Shown: positions 24,201 to 34,680 of the stretch, in pieces
How the letters are laid out: each line of letters starts with the position of its first letter
Position numbering within the stretch: position 1 is the first letter of the stretch
Origin: Anthostomella pinea
Taxonomy: Eukaryota; Ascomycota; Sordariomycetes; Xylariales; Xylariaceae
DNA: 64,000 nt
NCBI GenBank assembly: GCA_963556695.1
Contig: CAUWAG010000010.1
Location: forward strand, 1,178,001 to 1,242,000
Reading direction: 5' to 3'
The notes under the pieces: model-generated
The model's database searches: none
What the model saw: the letters and a program-made list of their open reading frames with translations, nothing else
What the model was told of the DNA's origin: nothing
Made by a program: the position numbers and the translations under genes

Positions 24201-25571
24201 CTTGCCTTGCTACCTTCGCCCGGGGCCCCGGATGAGGGCCGGCTGTCTTGGTGTCGTTCCTCGGTGTGCCGTGATAACCAATAGGATATACTGCTAGTCG
24301 GCGGCGCATTGAGCTTGGCTCACACGACAAGATACACGATATGCTGCTATAAAGTCTACGTTCAGCGTGAGTAGTAAGTAAACAAGAAACGCCCAATGCA
24401 CGTGTTTATTATTAGACGGCAGAAACTCTCGCAACGCGTGGTAAGAAGACTCGAGCCGAGCTTCTCTGGGCAAACTAAGTTTTCAACGTCGCGTGTATCT
24501 GGTACCCGTTTGGCAAATCAGGTGCAAGTGATTCGAAGGGTCTTGATTTTTGGCAGAGCCTGGCGCCTGGCCCAGTGGAGCGGTTCCGGTACCTTAAGAC
24601 TTTAAGACTTACCTAGGTAAGGTATGCATGTCTTGCATCGTGGGCTGACAGCTGGAGGTGTTTGGACCTCGGGACTTGCATACCTTTACAATAGGACAGG
24701 TGTATACAATTGGCATTGACTGCGCGCTGTAGATCTCGAAAGCGCCATGAACGACAAGAAAAGAAAGATGCAGAGTTTGAGCAGGACAATGTCCAAGTTT
24801 AAGTTAATTGACTCGGTGACTTGAGAAAGAGAAAAGGTGGAAAGAATGAGCAGGTTTTGCTAGGCGGCCCGAGGCAGGAAGGGGCAGGAAGGGGCAGGGA
24901 GCGAAAAGCACTTAAAAGCAAGACGCGACTCGGTGCAGGCATTTTATCTGCCGGCGCGACTGAGCGGCGCCCGCGCTTTTTTAAACAAACCACATCATCA
25001 GTCAATATCGATGAGAGTCAATATTCATCCCCATTCACGCCCGCCCATTCACCCTGTTGCATCGCAGCATCGCCAATTGTACTCTTCCTTGATCTGTCCT
25101 CTCTGGGCACATACAGCCGCAGCCGCAGCCTCTGCGTCTGCGTCTGCGTCTGCGTCACTTAGTAATTACTAACTGCGAAGGTACCTATTTGGTTTTTCTC
25201 CCACCACCGACCGCGTCGCGCAGCCGCCGCCGCCACCACAACCACAACCGCTACCTTGACCACCACCTCTTGTACCCCACCTCAACTTCCGCACCCTCCC
25301 TCGCCAACATCGTGCATCCTTCCGACCTTGGTAGAGGGCGCCTTTCGTCTCTTTCCACCACACAGGAAGACTCGCCCCAGACCACCTGCGACCTGCGACA
25401 GAAACCTGCGACCGAAACCTGCGACCAACCTGCATATTGCGAGCACGAGACCAACACCTCGGATCACATAGCCTGCCTGTACCTGCTCGTCCATCAAGTC
25501 GCCAATCTTCGCCCTTGTCACCAAATCACCCTCCGAAAAGACAGAATCTGCAAAACCCTATTATCGTTGTC
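24201..25571. other. upstream region and leader of the forkhead gene
   Basis: No gene is seen here. The stretch has GGCAGGAAGG-type tandem units near 24872-24901 and becomes CT- and CA-rich from about 25020, as in fungal promoters and leaders. The open frame at 25189-25650 lies in this leader and ends inside exon 1 of the forkhead gene in another frame; I regard it as chance. Confidence 0.4.
25114..25156 (+). repeat. hexanucleotide repeats (CAGCCG and TCTGCG)
   Basis: Nearly three CAGCCG units are followed by four perfect TCTGCG units in the presumed leader or promoter of the forkhead gene. Confidence 0.9.
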
Positions 25572-25586
25572 ATGGGCAGCGCATGA
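25572..25586 (+). promoter_or_regulatory. uORF overlapping the first forkhead start codon
   Basis: ATGGGCAGCGCATGA encodes four residues. Its stop overlaps the first in-frame ATG of the forkhead gene (ATG at 25583) as ATGA. If transcribed, it would either favour reinitiation or push initiation to the second in-frame ATG at 25604. Confidence 0.45.
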
Positions 25587-27693
25587 GAAAATCTACACTC
25601 AACATGCCGGCCTCTTCCAAGCGTTCGCAGAGGACTCGCCGCGCGCGTGACCCCAGTCCGAATCCACCTGTCGCAGAGCAGTCCTCGCCTTCGCGACCTG
25701 CCAAGCGCAGAAGAAAGGTACCCATCTACCGCCATCCACTTCCCATTCCCACGGTCAATTAACTGACAGTCCATCGCAAATCAAGGTCGAGGAGCCGCCT
25801 TCGGAACCCATTGAAGACGAGGGCTCCAGCCTGACCATTGATCCCTCCGGTCCGGAACCCGCAAGCGACGACGACAGCTTGATTACCCAAGTCACCCAGC
25901 ACTTGCGCCACGTGCCCACTGCAGCGAGCGAAAAGCATGCCAACTCCATTCACACCTCGGAGGACATCGAGGCCTACGCCAAGATCTCTGCCCAAGATTG
26001 GACCTACTATATCAAGAACTTGACCATCAACATTGGCAGAAACCCAGACAACACTGAGTCCGCCGCCTCTGGTCCCGACGACGAGGATTACGTCCACATC
26101 AACCTCGGCCCCAACAAAACCTTCTCCCGTCAGACTGCCGTCATCTACTTTGACTCCAGCTCCGAGAAATGGTTCATCCAAGCTCGAGGCCGCAACGGTC
26201 TCAAGGTCGATAATGAGATCTTGAGGAAGAGCGGCCCTCCGCACCCCTTGGTCAGCGGCGAGGTCATTGAGATCGGTGGCTTGGAGATGATGTTTGTCCT
26301 GCCCGGAAACTTCAGCCCCCTGCGTATAAATCCCATCTATCTGCAGCAGGCTGGCTTGAGACCTCCCTCGCGAGATGCCCGGACCGCCTTACCACCGCAC
26401 CCTCCTGCAGGCTTGTCATCTTCGCAAGCTGTCGCAGCGCCTTCTTCCTCCCATGGCCAGTCGTTCCAGCAGCTCGCTCCAGCGCCTCCCGACTACAAGC
26501 GCCCGGGCACTCCGTCGTCGGCTAAGAGCCGTCTCACTCCCGCGCCGGCCAAGACCCCGGCACAGAACTCGGCTGGTACCATGGTCATGAGCCAGGGTGA
26601 TGTCGATCTAAGCAGCGATGAGAACAGACATATCAAACCTGCCTTCAGCTATGCTCAGCTGATTACCCAGGCAATCATGAGTACCACTGACGAGAAGCTG
26701 AACCTTTCCAACATCTATGGGTATATTACGGATCATTACGCGTATTATAGACACCAACCGCCGAATGGTTGGCAGGTGAGTTCAGCCATTGTTAACCACC
26801 ACCCTTCACTGTGCCATGCTAACGATTTGAAGAATTCGATCCGACACAACTTGTCGCTGAACAAGGCGTTCAACAAGGCGCCGCGGTCAACAAGTGAGCC
26901 TGGCAAGGGAATGAAGTGGGAGTTCATGCCTGAATGTCGCGAGGATATGATCAGAGCCGCTTACAAAGGAGGTCGAGGTGGCCACCGTGGCTCGTCAGCA
27001 CCATCATCCCCAAGTCAAGTCAATCAGATGACCTACATCACGTCAGGACCGAGGGATATGGCGAACAAGGAGCCTGGCTCGGCTCGCAAGCGCAAGATCT
27101 CACCGAAAACGTCGCCCGCACCTAGGTCATCTCTGAAGCAACATAAGACCCCAGACCGCAGACACCTTTCGACCAGCGCATCGACTATCCCGGACGGCAG
27201 TCCCATGCCACGGAGTAGCAAGCGCGCCCAGGCTCAAGGCTCATTTGATGGCTCATTTGATGCTGATCTTCCGCGCTCTCCCCCAACCCTCTCGTCTTCT
27301 TACCTCCAGGATGAGGGTGCCTCATTCGTCACGCCTGCACCTCATCGCGTCCGCCCCCGACTTGCACCGCCTAGCACTGCACAAAGACCGAGCATTAACA
27401 TGCCTGAAAGCTCACCCGCCCCCTTCTGGAAGTACGCTGACACCTTTAGCACGCCATTGAGGCGGGAGCAATACGATAGTCCACTGAAGCCTATTAGCCT
27501 GAGATCGCGTTTCCTACCCAATAGCAGCAGCCCGCCTCGTGCAGCACCCAATGACGAGTCACCCGTCGGTAGTCCCACCAAGCCAGGCCGGCCTGAGACG
27601 CCCGAGAAGACTACTGTTGCTGAAGAGGAGGACGAAGAGGAAGAGGGCGGTTTTGATCTGACCAAGTATGGCCTCCCAATCATCATACTCTAG
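25583..27693 (+). CDS. FHA-forkhead transcription factor (Fkh1/Fkh2 type)
   Basis: Three exons (25583-25717, 25786-26775, 26833-27693) encode 661 aa, or 654 aa if the second ATG at 25604 is used. The order is: a basic N-terminus (PAKRRRK, likely nuclear signal); an FHA phosphopeptide-binding domain at about 119-212 (INIGRN, KTFSRQT, GRNGLKV); a Ser/Pro linker; a forkhead DNA-binding domain at about 327-410 (KPAFSYAQLITQAI, then NSIRHNLSLNKAF and WEFMPE); and a long disordered tail rich in SP/TP sites ending in an acidic run. Relatives control cell-cycle (G2/M) genes, morphogenesis and development. The second intron (57 nt) is a multiple of three without a stop, so its retention would insert 19 residues just before the recognition helix. 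The first intron donor (GTACCC) is weak but keeps the frame. Confidence 0.92.
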
Positions 27694-29303
27694 AGCTCGA
27701 GAATACTAACTGGTTTTACAGGGGTTTTCCGAGCATTAGCGGCTACCATGCCCTCATCGGTCGTGGTGGCCCGGCACCTCGGGCGAATGGTGGTCGGGCT
27801 TGAGCCGAGTCTCGATCTTAGTATCACGTCTCACTTTCCGTACTGCAATACCCTGTATCCCACGGTTTCGGCAGCCGAATCCCTCAGAATCCCAGGATTG
27901 GTCTCACGATGATGGGACACTGGATCCTACAGAGCTACCCTTCACTATTCGCTTTCGGGTTTCAACTTGTCACAAACCTACTCTCACATTTTCCACTCCA
28001 CACACGAATCACGATCCAGTTCTTCGTTGTCCAACTGGTTCGCACATCATACTCCGGTTATTTTCGCCTGGCATACAACTCTGTTTCTCCTAGTATCTGA
28101 CGACGGAGGACGATGTTGGAACAATTTCGGTTCGATCGTTTGCTGCTTTCCTTCTGCACCTTTATGGTTGTGGCGTTGTTCGGATGGTTGGGCTGGTTGG
28201 CTCCAATCTATGGCATTGCGCCTGGCGTTGCTGGTCCCTTGTGTCCGCGTTCGCGTTCGCATCAGACAGGGGGATATATTGCATGGGCTAGGGGCATGGG
28301 CACGGCAAGGCGTGGGCAAAACGGTTCGGCGTTACGGCATAGGCGTTGTCATGCATGTAGTTTTCTGTTTCTGTCTCACTGTTGGCTTTCTGGTTCTGGT
28401 TCGGCTGTTTCGGTCAACTGTAAGCATAGCAAAGCATGGCAACATGCATGATAGGTACCGACCTTGCTCCTCGTCATTGACAGAGCTGCTGCACATCATT
28501 CAGTCATGCCAGAGCCAAACAGGCTTGTCCACCTGGCAGACACTAGGGGACGGCATCTCATGTAGTTCATCCCATCAATGTACACAACACAGCCTAGGTC
28601 AGATGAATGACAAACCAGCCAAAGAAAACAACCGTCTTCTCGGAATTTATATTGTGAATGTGGCTGAATTAACGTATCCCCTTGGAATCGTGATGTGACC
28701 AAGGCCTGAGCTTTTTCCTCAGAGCAAATCAGATCAGATCAGGCGAGCTTCTTCCTGTTGCTCAGTCTCGGCGCGAACAGCCAGCCGTAATGGATAGAAA
28801 CATATGAAACATACATTCATAGTAGGTAAGATATATAGCTCGAGGTAGCAAACGGGTAAAGAAATCAACAGCGCGAGAAACGTTTGAAGTCAAAACCCAG
28901 TCCTTGGTTACACCACAATCTCAAAAAAGGAATATAGGATGGCGCATCGAGTAATTATGACGGATGAGAGTGAAGAATGTCTATTAACACACACAGCTGA
29001 ATGCGTGGGGAGAGAGGTGATGAGCAGCCCAGCCTGATATGCTATGCTCCCGAGTGCCCCTTTAATAAGCCACCGCAGCCGGCTACCTATGCCATAGCGT
29101 CCGCCGATTTTCCATATACAACTATATACAACACAACAAGAAAATGCCATCCTTGCATGCATGCTTTTATTCGCGGGAGTCGCGGGATCCCGACCTCCAC
29201 CCGCAGTAGTAGTAGATGTACAAGCAGGACCAAAAAAATGTACAATGATGAGGGAAGGCAGGGATGGCATCAATCAAGCCGGACGGCCTAGCTAGTCTGA
29301 CAC
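27694..29303. other. intergenic region between convergent forkhead and CLU1 genes
   Basis: This region probably holds the two 3' untranslated regions. Open frames here, the longest 243 codons on plus, show no family resemblance. No separate gene is supported. Confidence 0.5.
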
Positions 29304-32300
29304 TCACGACGCAGCGGCGCCAATGCGCGTCTTGGGCGCCTTATGACCGGGGCGCTGCTTCTTGGGGGTGCTCTTCTTCTGGCCGGGGCTGCCCTCGATG
29401 AACTTGAGGAGCTCGTCGATGCTCCGGGCATCCGGCTTGGCCGACTTGGGCTTGCCGCTGGTGAGGGCGGCAGCAGACTGGGCGACGGCCGAGGCGCCGC
29501 CGCCGCCGGCGAGGTTGCGCGGCGGGAACCTTATGCCCGCCCGCACACGTCGCGCCTGGGCATCCTTGTCGCGCTTGGCGATGGCGACGGCGTTCTGGGT
29601 CAGCGACTCGAGCCACGACTCGGCCTCCTTGGTGTTGTTGTTCTCGGGGCCCAGCTCGTGCAGGAAGATGTTGTAGCACTCGCGCATCTTGCCCAGGGCG
29701 GCCTTGGACTCGCTGTCTAGGGCCAGTGCTTGGGCGAGCTGGAATAGGAGGCTGGCGGACTGGATGGACTGTTGGCCCATGACGCGCTCACAGACGGCGA
29801 GGGCCTCCTCAAACCAGGTGCGAGACTCGTGGTATGCCTGCATGTGTTGGAGCATGACAGCTGCGTTGTTCATGGTGGTGATCGAGTCGGGATGGTCGGG
29901 TCCATAGATGATCTTCCACAAGTCCAGGGCATGTTTGGCGTATGCAAGTGCCGTCTTTCCGTCGCCTGAACCATGAATGTACAGGCTGAGGTTCAAGTAG
30001 TAGAGTAAGGTCTCGGCCGCGTCCACACCCATTGTCCGCTCTGCTACGATCACAGCCTTCCGCGCTAAGTCGACAGCCGCTTCCTTCTCCTCGAGGGAAT
30101 AGTAGATTGTAGCTAGGCTCGAGTACGCCCGTGCAACCTCGTGGTGGAGGATTCCATATATCTGCTCGTGAAGCGTCAATGACTCCAACAACAGCTCCTG
30201 GCCGATCTTCCGGTTGTTCTGCATGATTGACTGGCGGCCACCCTCAAGAGCCTCCTCTGAAATAGCGCTCTTGGGCGCCGAGTCCTTGATAATGGGCACA
30301 ACGTTGACAATGTCATCCGAAGTGAAGGTGGAAGGAGCTCCGACAGAAGAAGCGATTGAAGCGGGTGAACCATCTCTGGCCTTCTTCTTCTTCTTCTTGC
30401 TTTTCTCGCCGTCGCTATTTGCGTGACCGTTAACACCGTTCGTGGTAGCCCCGTTCGTCGTGCTGGAACTCTCATTGCCGAACTGGAAGTTCTTGGCCTG
30501 TATCTGGAGACCAAGCTTCAATGAGATTTCACGCAGCAGTTGCATGTGCTTCACCTTCGTATGCCAGTCCGGTTCCAGAGTAAACTTGTATCGACGAGTT
30601 GTCTGGAGCTCGAGTTCCTTCCGCAGACTTTCAGGTGTTACTTCCGCAAAAGCAAGGTCCGCCTCTGGGTACAGAGCCTTCAGTGACTCGTCGATTTCAG
30701 CACTTGGTTTGCTGTTCAAACCAGAGCCGAGTAGGCAGTTCAGGAGATGAGCAATGCAGGAAGAGGTAAGAGGTATCGGCAGATATCGTAGGTACTTGCC
30801 CGCCGCGTGCTTGAATGCTCTTGAGATCATCTCCTGCAAGCAGAGGTCTCGGAAACGCAGAAGCTTGGGACCCTCGCAGAGAGATACGATTTTGCCAAGA
30901 TACCTCATGTTGATCCCGCGCTTGTGCATCATCTTGGTGAGAGATCGCCCGTCCATGGGGAAAGGCAGTTCCGACGTCTTGATATCGTTTACGAATTCGG
31001 GAATTGCCGAGTCGCGCAAATGCTTACAGGCATTCCGGACATCCTCCTCGTCAGCTTCGAATTCCTTCTTTTCTTCCTCCGTCTGGGGGACTTGTCCGCT
31101 GAAGGCATCCGGGTTGAGAGCGAAGGAGAACTTCGAAGTATCAAAGTCTTCGTCGAGATCCACCTCATCGTCATTGTCTTTGGAACCCTCGACATCGGGC
31201 TTCTCCTTGTCGTCTGAGCTGTCCTTCTTGTCATCTGAGATCTTCTCCTTGTCATCCGAGGGCTTCTCCTTCTCTTCTAAGCTCTTCTTCTTTTCGTCTG
31301 AGCTCTCCTCTTTCTTGGAATCTTTCGCCGAGCGTTCCTTCAGGCGAGCCAGCTCAGTGTTTACCCAGGCCGTCCACTTCTGGTTCCTAATGGACTCAAC
31401 AAGCTCTGGTCTGAGGACTGTCATACGGTGAGGGTATTCCGTGCCGTCGGGTTCGCCCTTGGATTCGTTCTCCTCCAACCATAGAACGTCCAGTGGGGTG
31501 ATCCGGTACAGGTCAAGCACGTACTTGCGACCATCTGTACCCATCAACCCCTTAGTCTCAACGCTGGCTTCGAGGTCGAATCTCTTGCCGTCCTTGTCCC
31601 ACACAGCATGTTTCTTAACCCGCAGGGCCTGTGAAAGCTTCTCAAAGGTGGCGGCAAACCTCTCGTCAGCAGCAACCACCTCCTTGCCATCAACGGCACC
31701 GTAGTCTATCGAGTTCTCACCGGGCTCTCTCTGCTTGAAGATACCCGGTACGACAGTCTGACCCACGATACGCTTGCCGAGGTAGTCGACGACTACTGTA
31801 GCAGGACTGTACAGACCATCAATGTCGAGTTGATTGACAATCCGCACGCCATTCACGTCCTTTCCGGTAGCCACCCGCGCAGCGTCATCTCCGCCTTCCG
31901 ACGTAAAGGTGCCGACACCGTCCGCTCCGAAAGAAAAGAATACATTATTGTACACAAAAATCTGAGCATCCCGTTCCTCAGTTGGGTTGAGTGGTGTGAC
32001 TTCCCCTCGGGCAACCAGGATAGCGCCTCGAGCGGCGGCATCTGTATAGTCAGCGAAGAGCTTGGAAACAAATCGTTCCCTGAAGACGCGATCTTGTATG
32101 TTCTCCTTCGGCAACTCCCTAGCGGACTGGAACTCCTCATTCCAGTCGCGCAGAGTGTCGGTGTTGTCCACGCCAGCAATCAGGTAGCCCTCCTGTGTCC
32201 TGGTAATATCTGAGCTGTGCGCACATAGGGGCGACGACTGCGAAGGGACTAGCCAAGGCGCAGCGGGGATCGCATTTGTCATCTGGAATGTCGCCAACGG

Positions 32301-33380
32301 GTCCTTGCGGTTGTTAAACTTCAGCAGCTGCTCAAAGGACTCCGAGAACGAAGGCGAGATCTCTGTTAGTAGCGTGAACAGCGAATGCGCCGAGTGGCCT
32401 TTAGGGGCTGCTCGGGATGACGGGTCGAATTTGCTGTTTGAGGACTTGTTGACGTAGAATCCACCGACATGCGAGGTGATCTGGTACTGCTCACCCTCAT
32501 TGGTCGTGACAAGGAGGTACAGCAAGTGGCCTCGCTGTCTGAGGTGGTATGGCGGGGGGTTCCATGGCGACAAAGAGACAGACTTGACAGTCTTCGGGGC
32601 GGGCTCTTCGTCCTTGGGCAAGAGAGTCGAGGGCTTCGCAGGGGCTTCGAAGTCGTACGCACTGGCTTGGGCGTTGGTGTCATCTTTGGCATCAGCAGTG
32701 ACAAAGTCGAATACGGAGACACCCGGAAGAACTCCGTGCAGAGTGTCGGTACGGTCCCCGGCAGCACCGATCAAGTCGCGTATACGAATGACGTGTATCC
32801 TCGCCTCCTTTTCAGTATAGGGGTCCTCGACCAGGCGGATCTCTGCGTCCGGGCCGAGCCCTTTAACATCCGAGATCTGTATGAAGTCGTTGATGCGCTC
32901 GCCCGCGTGCTCGAGGTGGAAACAGGAGTATTGGAAGGCGGAGGGCAACTCGATGACGGACTGACGCAGCTCGTGTATCTGCTCCTGGGGAGCGACCTGG
33001 ACCTGGGTTCAGTACGCCGAGCGACATAGCTTTGCGAACAAGGATAGCTACTAACCATAACCTTGATCTCTTTGGGCTCGTGAGGAAGGCGGATGGTCAA
33101 GGGGAAGAGAGCTGGTTGCGCAAAGTCAGCGGAATTGTGTCTATCCCTCACAGAAGTCATTGCGTACCTTCGCCGGCGTCCTCCTCGGTGTCCTCGGCAT
33201 TAGTTTCGCCATGAGTGTTGGCGACCTCGCCATTGGGAGCTTGAGCTTCCGGAGCAGAAGACTCAACTGCGCGACAAAACCTTGTCAGTCTATGGCACCA
33301 CATGTACTTGCTTGCCTAGATAGAACAAGCATTGAGACAACTCGCATACCGGTCGGCTTGGATTCCTGCTTCTCGGCCAT
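29304..33380 (-). CDS. CLU1: clustered mitochondria protein CLU1 (TIF31, eIF3-associated p135)
   Basis: Four exons (33380-33350, 33266-33168, 33111-33056, 33002-29304) encode 1294 aa, the family's usual size. Removing introns of 83, 56 and 53 nt gives a continuous N-terminus (MAEKQESKPTVESS... to KVMVQVAPQEQIHEL). Seen in order: an N-terminal CLU region with repeated IRDL-type motifs, a CLU domain at about 343-590 (RDWNEEFQSARELP, RERFVSKLFADYTDAA), a Lys/Glu/Ser-rich low-complexity stretch at about 622-685, an eIF3p135 region at about 716-876 (MDGRSLTKMMHKRGINMRYLG), tetratricopeptide repeats at about 996-1163 and a basic tail. CLU proteins are cytosolic, bind mRNAs for mitochondrial proteins and prevent mitochondria from clumping; in yeast the protein copurifies with eIF3. 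The gene is divergent from the next one, with about 1.1 kb between start codons. Confidence 0.97.
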
Positions 33381-34277
33381 TATGAAGAGACAAGTACACA
33401 GCTGGGAGAAAAGGGCCCGTTGTGGAAAGTGGTGATGCAATCTATAATAGTCCGAGAGCGGCAATGCACGAGATGGGACGGCAAGTCAAGGAAATCCACC
33501 GGTAAGAACTCAGTATTAATAGAGAGGTTCGAGAAGAGGTATTGTACAGACGGAGCAAAGGAAGGGTCGTCAATGGGCCGTGGTTGAAGTGGTGGTAGTG
33601 ATTGTGACGAGTAGTAGCGTATGGGTAGAGTAGGAGAATAATATTTTTTTCCCTCGATGGAGAGTCGAAAATTGCACAGCCGGCTGTTCCCGGCAACATG
33701 GACGGACGTTGCGACGATCCCTGTGATGAGCGGCAGCTGTACATAGCTCCTGCTAATGATGATGATGCGCTTAGCACGTAACACTGCATAAAGGAGGCCG
33801 TCGAATGCAGCTCTGATTGGTTCAGAGGTCAGCTCTAGGGGACCCGATAAACCCGCAACGGATCCACTTGCACGTTGACTGTCTCGTTTCCGTTGCCCGC
33901 GAGCGTCCGGTCGCATGAGCAGTTGCCCTGTTAGCGCGCTACCTGCTCCGTCGATTGAAGTCCACCGCAAACAGCACGAGCCCCTTCCATGTTGTCCGAC
34001 ACACCAGTCCCGAATAGGAAATCAAGTAAACAAATCGTGTCGTATCCCATCGTGAGCCTCATCCAACCTCGACTTCAGCTCGCATCGCACGCCTCCTACT
34101 ACTCTTGATATATTGCTACTAGCATAACTTCTAGTGGCTTCAGCTGTTCATTTTGGTCTTGCAGTTTCAACATTTGCATCCGATTCCTGCATCTCAATGT
34201 AGTATCATAACAAACACCCTCCGCATCACCAACAAACATCCTTGCTACACAACACCACACACCAGCAATATTTGAAC
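33381..34277. other. divergent promoter region
   Basis: This segment lies between the CLU1 start and the repeated leader of the unknown gene to the right. No open frame with family resemblance was found. Confidence 0.4.
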
Positions 34278-34452
34278 GAACTCGCCGTATTGCTACATCC
34301 TCAAGCATCTCCAAGGCATATGAGCAAGTCGACTCGCAAATCTCACACACCAGCAGTTTTTGCACCAACTCACCTTATTGCTACATCCTCAAGCCGTCTC
34401 CAACACCTATGAGCAAGTAGCAAATCCCCTTGCAAATCTCACACTCATCCGC
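34278..34452 (+). repeat. tandem duplication of about 85 bp in the leader of the unknown gene
   Basis: Copy one (about 34278-34352) and copy two (about 34367-34450) share TTGCTACATCCTCAAG, then YATGAGCAAGT, then GCAAATCTCACAC in the same order with small differences. Each copy brings one ATG. Confidence 0.85.
34320..34420 (+). promoter_or_regulatory. two overlapping uORFs created by the duplication
   Basis: uORF 1 (34320-34412) encodes 30 residues. Its TGA stop overlaps the ATG of uORF 2 (34409-34420, three residues). The main ATG follows 38 nt later with no ATG between. Whether this segment is transcribed is not known. Confidence 0.45.
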
Positions 34453-34458
34453 TTCCCA

Positions 34459-34648
34459 ATGTCGCTAGACCCCTACCAAACGCCCTCCAAACCACGGCGA
34501 CCAGCGCCCAGGCCAAAACCCTCACAGCCCTGGACGACCGCGCGCTGTCACCGCCTGCTGCGCCCGCTGATATCGCGTATCGCTTCGCTCAGGAGAGACG
34601 CCGCCGCTATAGCTACTGTCTCGGCCACAGCAACTTCCATATCAACAC

Positions 34649-34680
<32 letters not shown>

